This document shows, piece after piece, positions 17,268-25,841 of a stretch of 33,473 nucleotides of DNA (position 1 is the first letter of the stretch; each line of letters begins with the position of its first letter). The notes under the pieces were generated by a model. That model made no database searches, was not told where the DNA came from, and was given only the letters and a program-made list of their open reading frames with translations. The position numbers and the translations under genes are program-made. The DNA is from Polaribacter sp. BAL334. Its GTDB lineage: Bacteria > Bacteroidota > Bacteroidia > Flavobacteriales > Flavobacteriaceae. The stretch lies in the NCBI RefSeq assembly GCF_015767435.1, contig NZ_JADWOV010000206.1, forward strand, positions 1-33,473, given 5' to 3'.

Positions 17268-17768
17268 TTACATTCCAAATTGACAAATAATTCCACCCAT
17301 AATTGCTAAAGTTACAATCCAATAACCAGCATGAATCGCAACATATTTGAAACTTTTTCTTTCAAAAAGTGCATTGATTGCAAGTAATGGCAGAGCCAAA
17401 AATATTCCTGATAAAGTACCATGAAATGCACCATGTTTAAAAGTTCGGAAACGATCACCATAATTGGCTAAAAATTCTTGGAAATACGCAAAAGCGTCTC
17501 CTGTTTCTGTTGCAAAACCAGGTTCCCCTGCTAATGTAGAATACACTCCCATCTGATGGATTGTTGCTGGCATTAAAAAAACGGCAATAAATAGACTAAA
17601 TACATAACATAATCCTAAAATTACAAACATATTGCCTCCTTCTAAAGATTCTTTGGTAAATCCTAATTCCTTCATCCAAGCATTTCCAAATAAAGGACCA
17701 TACCAGATAAAACCTGTGAATGTGGGTACTAATGCCGCTAAGAAAAAAATTAAAAAGTTCATTTCCAT
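17268..17768 (-). CDS. DUF1761 family membrane protein
   Basis: 166 residues with four predicted TM helices. The N-terminal segment FLAALVPTFTGFIWYGPLFGNAWMKELGFT is the diagnostic DUF1761 motif (FxWYGPLFGxxW). Later helices include FVILGLCYVFSLFIAVFLMP and YWIVTLAIMGGIICQFGM. Function is unknown. Either Met1 or Met3 could be the start. It is transcribed alone from a TATATTTG promoter element and ends at the bidirectional terminator shared with trpS. Confidence 0.85.
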   Translation of the reverse strand: MEMNFLIFFLAALVPTFTGFIWYGPLFGNAWMKELGFTKESLEGGNMFVILGLCYVFSLFIAVFLMPATIHQMGVYSTLAGEPGFATETGDAFAYFQEFLANYGDRFRTFKHGAFHGTLSGIFLALPLLAINALFERKSFKYVAIHAGYWIVTLAIMGGIICQFGM

Positions 17769-17793
17769 GATAAAAAAGTTTTTGATTGATGCT

Positions 17794-17801
17794 CAAATAT
17801 A
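17794..17801 (-). promoter_or_regulatory. -7 element for the DUF1761 gene
   Basis: Minus-strand TATATTTG is an exact TAnnTTTG match 25 nt upstream of the ATG, just downstream of the terminator at 17832-17861. The -33 partner is unclear. Confidence 0.5.
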
Positions 17802-17831
17802 AAAATAAACTTCTGATTTTAAATATATTGC

Positions 17832-17861
17832 AAAAAATAATCTGAAAGTAAGTTTCAGATT
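17832..17861 (-). terminator. Terminator of the xth-mltD-DUF4837 operon
   Basis: A perfect 9-bp stem AATCTGAAA/TTTCAGATT (17839-17847 and 17853-17861) has a 5-nt loop. On the minus strand it is followed by ATTTTTT. It lies 24 nt past the DUF4837 stop. Confidence 0.75.
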
Positions 17862-17884
17862 TTTAAAATAAGGTTTGCCATTTT

Positions 17885-18865
17885 TTAGTTTATTTTCATT
17901 GATTTTGCAATGGCTTCTAATTCAAAAACAAAAGCTCTTTTATTTACTGATGGTGCATATGTAAATCCTTCAAAAACTAGGACTCTATTATTTTTTTTAT
18001 CAATAATAGAATAATTTAAAAATGGACCCGCCATAAAATCATTTTTAACTTCCCATTTTCCACGAGTTTCAAAGGCTTTTTTTCCATCAATTGTGGCATC
18101 AAAAGTAAAAGGAGTGTAGGCTTCTTCTGTGATCATATACATTCCTTCAAAAGAACCTGGAATGTATTTTTTGCCAATACTATCTCTTACAGCCACTATA
18201 TTTTCGCCAACAGTTTCTTCATTTTCTAATGGAATCGCATACACTAAAATATTATTACTTCCCGTTTTTGCAATACCACTTAACAAATGCTGACGCAGCC
18301 ACAAAAATTCGCCAGTATCATCAACTAATTTAAAAGTGGTGGGAATGGTTAACGAAATTCCTAAATTTTTGATGGTTTTAAATTGGTCTTCTGCCAATTT
18401 ATCTTTTTCAAAAATTCTTTGAGTAAACTTGATATCTGCATCAATAAAAATTTCTTTGATATCATTTTTATGTTTTTGAAGCAATTTGATGATAGTTTCA
18501 TCATTTTTTCCTTGAACGTACACTATGGTTTGAGGTTGTGCAAAAACATTTTTTTTGACTGAAAACCCTTCATTATCTGATTCTGAAATGATTAGTAAAT
18601 TTCTATGTGCTTTCATCATTGCCGAAAAACCACTTGGAGCCACTTGCGAAAGTGTTAAAATGGGTTCAGGTTGTGGCAAACCTACCATGAGTTCGCCAAA
18701 AGAAGTTCTGATTTCTTGACCAATATCTCCTGTCCAGTCACTTACTTTTGCAACAACCATTACTTTGTTGAGACTTCCAATAGAATCTTTTAAAACATAT
18801 TTGTCATTTCCTTTACAAGAGACTAATAAAATGGAAGTAATTGCAATAAAAAGAAAATTTTTCAT
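17885..18865 (-). CDS. DUF4837 family lipoprotein
   Basis: A 326-residue lipoprotein with signal MKNFLFIAITSILLVSC and lipobox LVSC (C17). The first conserved block, SIGSLNKVMVVAKVSDWTGDIGQEIR..FGELMVGLPQPEPILTLSQV, is typical of the DUF4837 family found in Bacteroidota. Motifs later in the protein include GKWEVKNDFMAGPFLNY near the C terminus. Function is unknown and the protein is likely in the outer or inner membrane facing the periplasm. It follows the lytic transglycosylase gene by 4 nt, which suggests an envelope or cell-wall role. Confidence 0.85.
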   Translation of the reverse strand: MKNFLFIAITSILLVSCKGNDKYVLKDSIGSLNKVMVVAKVSDWTGDIGQEIRTSFGELMVGLPQPEPILTLSQVAPSGFSAMMKAHRNLLIISESDNEGFSVKKNVFAQPQTIVYVQGKNDETIIKLLQKHKNDIKEIFIDADIKFTQRIFEKDKLAEDQFKTIKNLGISLTIPTTFKLVDDTGEFLWLRQHLLSGIAKTGSNNILVYAIPLENEETVGENIVAVRDSIGKKYIPGSFEGMYMITEEAYTPFTFDATIDGKKAFETRGKWEVKNDFMAGPFLNYSIIDKKNNRVLVFEGFTYAPSVNKRAFVFELEAIAKSMKIN

Positions 18866-18869
18866 AAAG

Positions 18870-20378
18870 TTAGCTTTTAAGAATTTTGAGTTTCATACCC
18901 GGTTTCAATTTATTTTCATCCCAAATATTGTTCCACTTTTTCAAATCATCAATAGAAATTTTATCAAATTTTTTTGATATAATCCAAAGTGAATCTCCTT
19001 CTTTCACTTCATACACATCGTATTTTGCATTTTCAGGTACGATAAAAGTACTTCTTTCTGGTTTTTTAGTTGTTACTTTTGCTACTTCACCATTTTTTTT
19101 AGGAAAGATATTGAGCCTTTGTCCTACATCAATATTGCTTGTTTTTAACTTATTCCAACTTTTCAAATCGCTGACTCTAACACCAAATTTTGTGGCAATT
19201 TTACCTAAGTTGTCACCACTTTTTACTTTATAACGGATGCTTTTGTCCATTGCAAAATTCTCTGGTAATGGCTTTTCTCTTTTAGAATCGTCTAAATCTG
19301 CGAGTGCATAAATTTCATGTTCTTTGTCTAAAAAATCAATGATTTTGTGTTTTGGTAATCGCAAAGAATAATTTCTATTTTCTACAAAAGGAATTACATC
19401 GAGTTTGTATGCAGGATTTAAAAAGGTTAAAACCTCTTGCTCTAAACCAATAATTTCAGAAATTTGATCAAAACCAATCGTTCTTTTTACCTGAACTGTA
19501 TCTGTTTCAAAATCAAAATATCTTGGCATATTTGGATATATTTGATGCTCTTCTGCATATTCAAAAATATACATGGTAGCATAAAAAGCAGGCACATAAC
19601 TTGCTGTTTCTCTTGGTAGAAATTGGCGAATATTCCAATAATTTTTTTGTCCTCCAGAACGTTTGATAGCTTTCAAAACATTTCCTGGACCAGAATTATA
19701 AGCTGCTAACGCCAAATCCCAATCACCAAATACTTTGAATAATCTACTCAAATATTCGCAAGCTGCAATGGTTGATTTTACAGGATCTTGACGTTCATCC
19801 ACATACGAACTTACTTTTAAATCGTATAATTTTCCTGTTCCAAACATAAATTGCCATAAACCTGTTGCGCCTGCATGTGATTTGATATTGGGTATTAATG
19901 CGGATTCAACTACAGCCAAGTATTTCATTTCCAATGGAATATCATATTTATCCAAGTATTTTTCAAACATTGGGAAATAATATTTTGCTCTCGACATCAA
20001 TTCTGGGAATTGCTTTCTTCTTTGTACCAAATAACTATTGATTACTTTTTCCAACGCTGGATTGTAGGCTAAATTGAAGGGTGTATTTTGATTTAACTGA
20101 AAAAGTCTGGCTTTCAAAACGTCAGTTGTCAACGCAACAACTGTATTATTTTCGATGTCTTTGTCATTCATTACAAAGTCTAACGTATCTATAAAAGATG
20201 AACTAAAAGCTTGTTGAACCAATAAACTATCTATTTTTCTTAAATCTTTATCAGAAAAAAAAGGCTTGTTTTTATATACTTTTAATGAGTCTTTTTTTAT
20301 GGAAATGCTGTCTAACTTTGTCTGTGAAAAAAGGGAAAAAGAGAAGAAAAGGAGTAGTAAAAATCTGTTCATAATCAT
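18870..20378 (-). CDS. mltD: Membrane-bound lytic transglycosylase D-like protein with two LysM domains
   Basis: A 502-residue exported wall hydrolase with signal peptide MNRFLLLLFFSFSLFS. The SLT domain (about 135-290) has MKYLAVVESALIPNIKSHAGATGLWQF, where E158 is the catalytic glutamate, then LAALAYNSGPGNV-like text (LALAAYNSGPGNVLKA). Two C-terminal LysM repeats (about 383-427 and 455-500) begin YKVKSGDNLGKIATKFGV and YEVKEGDSLWIISKKF. It cleaves peptidoglycan glycan strands to 1,6-anhydro ends. Met1 overlaps the xth stop by one base (TAATG); Met3 is an alternative start. It lies in an operon with xth upstream and DUF4837 downstream. Confidence 0.92.
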   Translation of the reverse strand: MIMNRFLLLLFFSFSLFSQTKLDSISIKKDSLKVYKNKPFFSDKDLRKIDSLLVQQAFSSSFIDTLDFVMNDKDIENNTVVALTTDVLKARLFQLNQNTPFNLAYNPALEKVINSYLVQRRKQFPELMSRAKYYFPMFEKYLDKYDIPLEMKYLAVVESALIPNIKSHAGATGLWQFMFGTGKLYDLKVSSYVDERQDPVKSTIAACEYLSRLFKVFGDWDLALAAYNSGPGNVLKAIKRSGGQKNYWNIRQFLPRETASYVPAFYATMYIFEYAEEHQIYPNMPRYFDFETDTVQVKRTIGFDQISEIIGLEQEVLTFLNPAYKLDVIPFVENRNYSLRLPKHKIIDFLDKEHEIYALADLDDSKREKPLPENFAMDKSIRYKVKSGDNLGKIATKFGVRVSDLKSWNKLKTSNIDVGQRLNIFPKKNGEVAKVTTKKPERSTFIVPENAKYDVYEVKEGDSLWIISKKFDKISIDDLKKWNNIWDENKLKPGMKLKILKS

Positions 20379-21142
20379 TAAAATTTTAATTCAAGTGCTA
20401 TTGGACAATGATCAGAATGTTTTGCTTCTGACAAAATATATGCCCTTGAAATATGATTTTTTAATGGAGCAGCAACCATGGCATAATCCAAGCGCCAACC
20501 TTTGTTGTTTGCGCGAGCATTAGCTCTGTAACTCCACCAAGAATATTCTTGTTTATCTGGATTTAAATAGCGATAACTATCAATAAATCCGTTATTTATA
20601 AATTCACCCATCCATTTTCGTTCTTCAGGTAAAAAACCTGAAACATCTTTCATTTTTGGGTTGTGAATGTCAATTTCTTCGTGACAAATATTGTAATCAC
20701 CACAAATAATTAAGTTTGGAATTTCTTTTTTTAATTGATTGATGTACTCCAAAAATTCATCCATATACTTGAACTTGAACCCCAATCTGTCATCATTGGT
20801 TCCTGAGGGAAGGTACAAACTCATAATAGAAACTTGGTCAAAATCTACTCGTAAATTTCTACCTTCTACATCAATAGATTCAATGCCTGTTCCATAGACT
20901 ACATTGTTGGGTTTTTCTTTACAAAAAATAGCAACGGAAGAATAGCCTTTTTTCTGTGCAGAAAACCAATAGTGATAAGGATATCCCGCAATTTCAAATT
21001 CAGAAACCGTTAATTGTTCTTGATGCGCTTTCGTTTCTTGAATGCAAATCACATCTGGATTTGCGGCTTGTAACCATTGGATAAATCCTTTGTTGATAGC
21101 AGCTCTGATTCCGTTTACGTTGTATGATATGATTTTCATCAA
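20378..21142 (-). CDS. xth: Exodeoxyribonuclease III (AP endonuclease)
   Basis: A 254-residue member of the exonuclease-endonuclease-phosphatase fold. Motifs in order are KIISYNVNGIRAA, DVICIQETKAH (metal-binding Glu), SLYLPSGTNDDRLGFK, ICGDYNICHEEIDIHNP, RLDYAMV and the C-terminal SDHCPIALEL with the catalytic Asp-His. It nicks DNA 5' to abasic sites and trims 3' blocks in base excision repair. First gene of the operon with mltD and DUF4837. The link to wall genes is likely incidental. Confidence 0.94.
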   Translation of the reverse strand: MMKIISYNVNGIRAAINKGFIQWLQAANPDVICIQETKAHQEQLTVSEFEIAGYPYHYWFSAQKKGYSSVAIFCKEKPNNVVYGTGIESIDVEGRNLRVDFDQVSIMSLYLPSGTNDDRLGFKFKYMDEFLEYINQLKKEIPNLIICGDYNICHEEIDIHNPKMKDVSGFLPEERKWMGEFINNGFIDSYRYLNPDKQEYSWWSYRANARANNKGWRLDYAMVAAPLKNHISRAYILSEAKHSDHCPIALELKF

Positions 21143-21297
21143 TAAAGTTTTTTTGGTTTTCCGAAAATAGAAAACGCAGATTTCTGAATTTTATTATTCC
21201 TTATTTATTTGAAAAACAACGATTTGATATACTCTTTACGTATTATTTACACAATAATAGTACTGTTGTTTTTTTGGAAAAGCAATATTAACAATAT

Positions 21298-21328
21298 TTG
21301 ATTCATTAATCAAAATTTTATGAATCAA
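21298..21328. repeat. Inverted repeat 9-13-9 upstream of xth
   Basis: TTGATTCAT (21298-21306) and ATGAATCAA (21320-21328) are perfect complements separated by 13 nt. It lies in the 241-bp gap between xth and the small membrane protein gene. No T run follows on either strand, so an operator is as likely as a hairpin. Confidence 0.5.
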
Positions 21329-21383
21329 TTAAGGAATTAAATGTAATTTGACTAGAATAGATTGAGAAATTGATTGTTAAAAA

Positions 21384-21614
21384 TTAATTTTTAATTCCTT
21401 TTTTAAAAAACAACCATGTAATTTGTTCTTTAGAACCATGTTGTTTTTCAATCAATTCTATTTTGGGAGATAACATATATGCTAACAAAACTGCAATTGC
21501 AGTGCTTATCCAAATTTCTTTTATATCTAAAACCTTTTCTAAAATAATCATAAAAACTACCATTAAAATAGGATTGATTAACCAATATGTTTTTTTAAAA
21601 AGATTCATTATCAT
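21384..21614 (-). CDS. Small two-TM membrane protein, unknown function
   Basis: 76 residues; MNLFKK at Met3 is an equally good start. Two hydrophobic segments, YWLINPILMVVFMIILEKVL and IWISTAIAVLLAYMLSP, are followed by a charged cytoplasmic tail KIELIEKQHGSKEQITWLFFKKG. I do not recognise a named family. It begins 23 nt after the CoA-transferase B stop, so it is probably co-transcribed as the last gene of that operon. Confidence 0.6.
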   Translation of the reverse strand: MIMNLFKKTYWLINPILMVVFMIILEKVLDIKEIWISTAIAVLLAYMLSPKIELIEKQHGSKEQITWLFFKKGIKN

Positions 21615-21637
21615 TTTTTTAATAATAAGTACTTGTT

Positions 21638-22294
21638 TTAAATAGCCATCTCAGGAACTTCACCCTCCACAATTAAAGTACCTTCAGTAGCATTTTGAAT
21701 TTCTTCTACAGAAACCCCAGGAGCTCTTTCTAGTAAGTAAAAAGCGTTGTTTTTCACTTCTAAAACTGCCAAATTGGTCACTACTTTTTTTACACATCCA
21801 ACACCTGTTAGTGGCAATGTGCATTGTTTTAAAATTTTGGATTCGCCTTCTTTATTAGTGTGCATCATGGCTACAATGATGTTTTCTGCAGAAGCCACCA
21901 AATCCATAGCACCTCCCATTCCTTTCACCATTTTTCCAGGAATTTTCCAATTGGCAATATCTCCATTTTGAGAAACTTCCATAGCTCCCAAAATTGTCAG
22001 ATGTACATGTTTTCCACGAATCATGGAAAAACTGGTTGCCGAATCAAAAAAACTGGCACCAGGCATTGTAGTGATGGTTTGTTTACCAGCATTGATAATA
22101 TCTGCATCTTCTTCCCCTTCAAAAGGAAAAGGTCCCATTCCTAAAACACCATTTTCTGATTGAAATTCTACTTCAATATCTTCACGCACATAATTTGCTA
22201 CCAAGGTTGGAATACCAATTCCGAGATTTACATAGTATCCGTTTTGAACTTCTTGTGCAATTCTTTTTGCTATTCCGTTTTTGTCTAAAGCCAT
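21638..22294 (-). CDS. scoB: 3-oxoacid CoA-transferase subunit B
   Basis: 218 residues. The N-terminal AKRIAQEVQNGYYVNLGIGIPTLVANYV and then SENGVLGMGPFP, with the catalytic glutamate that forms the enzyme-CoA thioester, define the B subunit. GKMVKGMGGAMDLVASA and CTLPLTGVGCVKKVVTNLAVL are conserved C-terminal motifs. With subunit A it moves CoA from succinyl-CoA to acetoacetate or a similar 3-oxoacid, feeding ketone-body or branched-chain degradation products into the TCA cycle. It starts 2 nt after scoA. Confidence 0.93.
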   Translation of the reverse strand: MALDKNGIAKRIAQEVQNGYYVNLGIGIPTLVANYVREDIEVEFQSENGVLGMGPFPFEGEEDADIINAGKQTITTMPGASFFDSATSFSMIRGKHVHLTILGAMEVSQNGDIANWKIPGKMVKGMGGAMDLVASAENIIVAMMHTNKEGESKILKQCTLPLTGVGCVKKVVTNLAVLEVKNNAFYLLERAPGVSVEEIQNATEGTLIVEGEVPEMAI

Positions 22295-22296
22295 AA

Positions 22297-22998
22297 CTAT
22301 TGTTTTTGTCTTACAGTTCTCTGTTCAATTCGCTTTTCATAATTACTTCCTTGAAAAATTCGTTGTACAAAAATTCCTGGAATATGAATGTTGTTTGGGT
22401 CTAATTCGCCAACAGGCACCAATTCCTCCACTTCAGCTACTGTAATTGTTGCAGCACCACACATATTGGCGTTGAAATTTCTGGCTGTTCCTTTGAAAAT
22501 TAAATTCCCAGCAGCATCTCCTTTCCAAGCTTTTACAAATGCAAAATCAGCCTTAAAAGCAGGTTCTAACACATACATTTTACCGTCAAATTCTCTGGTT
22601 TCTTTGCCTTCAGCGACTTCTGTTCCATAGCCTGCAGGCGTATAAAAAGCAGGAAACCCAGCTTGTGCTGCCCTGCATTTTTCAGCCAAAGTTCCTTGTG
22701 GAGTTAACTCAACTTCCAATTCTCCAGACAACATTTGACGTTCAAATTCTTGATTTTCCCCTACATAAGAAGAAATCATTTTTTTGATTTGCTTTTTTTG
22801 TAATAACAATCCCAATCCAAAATCATCCACTCCAGCATTGTTTGAAATACAAGTGAGTTCCTTTAAATTTCTTTTGACAAGTTCGGAAATAGCGTTTTCA
22901 GGAATGCCACACAATCCAAATCCACCTAACATCAGCGTCATTCCGTCTTCAACTCCCTTGAGTGCTTCTTCTAAGTTGTTTACTTTTTTGTTAATCAT
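22297..22998 (-). CDS. scoA: 3-oxoacid CoA-transferase subunit A
   Basis: 233 residues with the A-subunit signatures [67 protein letters not shown] and [21 protein letters not shown]. Partner of the B subunit encoded 2 nt downstream. The 63-bp gap to the PBP1A gene upstream has CTTTATTC direct repeats and a GGTTGTTGGTTT box (23006-23017, plus strand) but no clear terminator, so read-through from the PBP1A operon is possible. Confidence 0.93.
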   Translation of the reverse strand: MINKKVNNLEEALKGVEDGMTLMLGGFGLCGIPENAISELVKRNLKELTCISNNAGVDDFGLGLLLQKKQIKKMISSYVGENQEFERQMLSGELEVELTPQGTLAEKCRAAQAGFPAFYTPAGYGTEVAEGKETREFDGKMYVLEPAFKADFAFVKAWKGDAAGNLIFKGTARNFNANMCGAATITVAEVEELVPVGELDPNNIHIPGIFVQRIFQGSNYEKRIEQRTVRQKQ

Positions 22999-23061
22999 GA
23001 TTGTTGGTTGTTGGTTTCTAACTAAATTCTTTACTCTTTATTCTTTTCTCTTTATTCACTA

Positions 23062-25338
23062 TTAAAAATCAGTATCTCCACCTCGAATTTCGTTCAACGT
23101 ATTTTCTGAAGTGCCACTACAATTGAGATTGATTGTTACATTTTCAGGTCTTTCGAAATCATCTTTACTGATATTTAACGTTTTGTCTGCATAGCATTTC
23201 CTCATGAAAATTGCCCAAGATGGTAAAGCCATGGTGGCTCCTTGACCTTTTAAAATTCCTCTAAAATGCGTTGCTCTGTCTTCACCACCTGTCCAAACTC
23301 CCGTTACCAAATTAGGCACCATTCCCATAAACCATCCATCAGATTGGTTTTGCGTAGTTCCTGTTTTTCCTGCAATTGGATTGGTAAAACTATATGGAAA
23401 ACCTGTGGCAACTTTTCCTGCAGAAGTATAATTGGAACGCAAACGAATTCCTGAACCTGCATTGGTTACTCCTTTTAACAAATCAATGATCACATAGGCT
23501 GATTCTTCGCTCAAAACCTCTTGCGATTTTGGTGTAAAATCTTTGAGAACTTTTCCGTTTTTATCTTCAATTCTAGTAATAATCATAGGTTCCACTCGCA
23601 ACCCTTTGTTGGCAAAAGTGCTATAAGCACTTGTCATTTCTAGCAGAGACAAATCAACTGCACCTAACGCTATGGATGGCATAGGTTTGATGGGCGTTTC
23701 AATACCTGCTGCTTTTGCCAATCTTACCACATTTTCTGGGTCAACCATGTCAATTAAACGTGCTGAAATGGTGTTTACAGAACCTGCCAAAGCTTCTTTG
23801 ATGGTCAACATTCCTCCGTATTTATTATCAGAATTCTCGGGTGTCCAATCTTGAATCAATCCATATTTTCCTGTAGGAATGGTGTACCTGATATTGGGAA
23901 GTTCTTCACAAGGAGACATACTTAATTGATTGATGGCTGTTGCGTATACAAAAGGTTTGAAGGTAGAACCAACTTGTCTTTTTTGTTGCGAAACGGCATC
24001 ATAACTAAAATGTTTGTTATCAATTCCACCCACCCAAGCCTTGATGTGACCAGATTGTGGTTCAATTGAAACCAATCCTGTGCGTAAGAAAAACTTATAA
24101 TATTTGATAGAATCATTTGGAGACATGATAGTATCAATGTTTCCTTTCCAAGAAAAAACACTCATGTCCGTTTTTGTATTGAAAATTTTATCAATTTCTT
24201 TTTTAGAGACTCCTGCTTCTTTTAGGCGATAATACCTGTCCGAATTTCTTTTGGCACGTTCTAAAATCGAATTCATTTGATCTTTATCAATATCATAAAA
24301 AGGTGCATTTTTATTTCTTTTCTGTTCTTCAAAAAAGTATGATTGCAAGTTTGCCATGTGTTCTTTTACGGCTTCTTCAGCGTATTTTTGAATTCGAGAA
24401 TCAATTGTTACATAGATTTTTAATCCGTCTTTGAAAATATCATAATACTCACCATCCGGTTTTGGATTGTTTTTTACCCAATCACGCATTACTTTTTGCA
24501 AATGCGATCTAAAATACGTGGCATATCCATCACTGTGACTTTCTGGAGTGAAATTGATTTTAAGAGGCAATTTTTGTAGAGAATCTTTTTGTTCTTCTGT
24601 AAGAAAACCGTTTTTTTCCATTTGACTAAACACCACATTGCGTCTTTCTAAGGATTTTTCTCTAGAAATTTTTCTATTGGGATTGTATTGTCTTGGATTT
24701 TTGAGCATGGCAACAAGAATGGCAGCTTCTTGCACATCCAACTCTTTTGCTTCTTTTCCGAAGTAAATTCGTGAAGCAGAGCGAATTCCAACTGCATTGA
24801 AAATAAAATCTTGCGTGTTCAAATACATGGCAATGATTTCTTCCTTAGTATATTGCCTTTCTAGTTTGATGGCCACAACCCATTCTTTCAACTTTTGCAA
24901 CACACGTTTTACTTTGTTGCTTGATGCGTTTTTGGTAAACAGATTTTTAGCCAACTGTTGTGTAATGGTACTTGCTCCACCTCCACTTCCTAGTTTTACA
25001 ACAGCTCTTGCAGTCCCCTTAAAATCAATTCCTGAATGCTCGTAAAAACGTTCATCTTCTGTTGCAATCAATGCATGCACTAAGTTTTCAGGTAAATCTT
25101 TGAATTTGATGGGTGTTCTATTTTCTTTCGCATATTTTCCTATGGTTACACCATCAGCAGAAATGACTTCAGTAGCCAAATTAGACTGCGGATTTTCCAA
25201 ATCCTGAAACGAAGGCAAAGGACCAAAGCCGCCCAAAGCAGCAATGATGAATAGTAAAAAAACGAAAGCGAATCCTCCAATAAAGAGTCTCCAAAACCAT
25301 TTGATGTATTTTTTAAATTGTGTTTGTTGTTTTTTCAT
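23062..25338 (-). CDS. Penicillin-binding protein 1A (bifunctional)
   Basis: 758 residues. A short cytoplasmic N terminus and a TM anchor (about 12-36) precede the glycosyltransferase 51 domain (about 60-240): ATEDERFYEHSGID with catalytic E94, and GGGASTITQQLAKNL. The transpeptidase domain (about 430-720) has the SxxK motif in VGSTFKPFVY, SxN in AGSVNTISAR and KTG in GKTGTTQNQSDGWF. It polymerises and crosslinks peptidoglycan on the periplasmic face. It begins 2 nt after gldH, closing the ricT-gldH-PBP1A operon. Confidence 0.95.
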   Translation of the reverse strand: MKKQQTQFKKYIKWFWRLFIGGFAFVFLLFIIAALGGFGPLPSFQDLENPQSNLATEVISADGVTIGKYAKENRTPIKFKDLPENLVHALIATEDERFYEHSGIDFKGTARAVVKLGSGGGASTITQQLAKNLFTKNASSNKVKRVLQKLKEWVVAIKLERQYTKEEIIAMYLNTQDFIFNAVGIRSASRIYFGKEAKELDVQEAAILVAMLKNPRQYNPNRKISREKSLERRNVVFSQMEKNGFLTEEQKDSLQKLPLKINFTPESHSDGYATYFRSHLQKVMRDWVKNNPKPDGEYYDIFKDGLKIYVTIDSRIQKYAEEAVKEHMANLQSYFFEEQKRNKNAPFYDIDKDQMNSILERAKRNSDRYYRLKEAGVSKKEIDKIFNTKTDMSVFSWKGNIDTIMSPNDSIKYYKFFLRTGLVSIEPQSGHIKAWVGGIDNKHFSYDAVSQQKRQVGSTFKPFVYATAINQLSMSPCEELPNIRYTIPTGKYGLIQDWTPENSDNKYGGMLTIKEALAGSVNTISARLIDMVDPENVVRLAKAAGIETPIKPMPSIALGAVDLSLLEMTSAYSTFANKGLRVEPMIITRIEDKNGKVLKDFTPKSQEVLSEESAYVIIDLLKGVTNAGSGIRLRSNYTSAGKVATGFPYSFTNPIAGKTGTTQNQSDGWFMGMVPNLVTGVWTGGEDRATHFRGILKGQGATMALPSWAIFMRKCYADKTLNISKDDFERPENVTINLNCSGTSENTLNEIRGGDTDF

Positions 25339-25340
25339 AG

Positions 25341-25841
25341 TTAGTTCACTTTTTCAATACTGAATCCAATATCTTGAATTCCATTTAGTTTTTGTAATGG
25401 TTGTACTTCGCCATTTTGTCTCATAGCTTGACGAATTTGAAATCGATAATTTCCTGCTTTGGGGAATATTTTTTGTTCTTTGTAAAATAATTTACTTTCC
25501 TTAGAATCTGCAATTCCTTTTCCCAGAAATTTCCCTGTGGCATCTGCCATTTCATAGTGCAAGGTGTCTATCACTTTTGTTTCATCAGGAAACGTTAATG
25601 TAGTGATGACATACATATTGCTAAAAGGATAATCCCCTGTATTTCTTACATGGATGAACAAATTTTTGGGTGAAATGGTATCCTGAATGCTAAAATCAAA
25701 GGTCACTTTTTTGGAAGTATCCCAAGCTGCATTTTCTATCGGTTCAAATTGTATGAACTCAATAGTATCATCACAAGAGAAAAAAGAGACTGCAAAAAAC
25801 AATGCTACAAAAATGCTTTTATGATTGCGAATTGGAATCAT
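25341..25841 (-). CDS. gldH: Gliding motility lipoprotein GldH
   Basis: 166 residues from the ATG at 25841. A longer in-frame start would run much further into ricT and hide the signal peptide. The signal MIPIRNHKSIFVALFFAVSFFSC ends in lipobox FFSC (C23). The mature part, FIQFEPIENAAWDTSKKVTFDF then PKNLFIHVRNTGDYPFSNMYVITTL and KFLGKGIAD, matches GldH. GldH is required for gliding and chitin use in Flavobacterium, with an unclear role linked to the type IX system. It overlaps ricT by 23 nt and precedes PBP1A by 2 nt. Confidence 0.9.
   Translation of the reverse strand: MIPIRNHKSIFVALFFAVSFFSCDDTIEFIQFEPIENAAWDTSKKVTFDFSIQDTISPKNLFIHVRNTGDYPFSNMYVITTLTFPDETKVIDTLHYEMADATGKFLGKGIADSKESKLFYKEQKIFPKAGNYRFQIRQAMRQNGEVQPLQKLNGIQDIGFSIEKVN

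Noticed and set aside
17596..17796. Alternative 66-codon frame overlapping the DUF1761 gene
   Set aside because: Out-of-frame shadow of the recognisable DUF1761 coding region.
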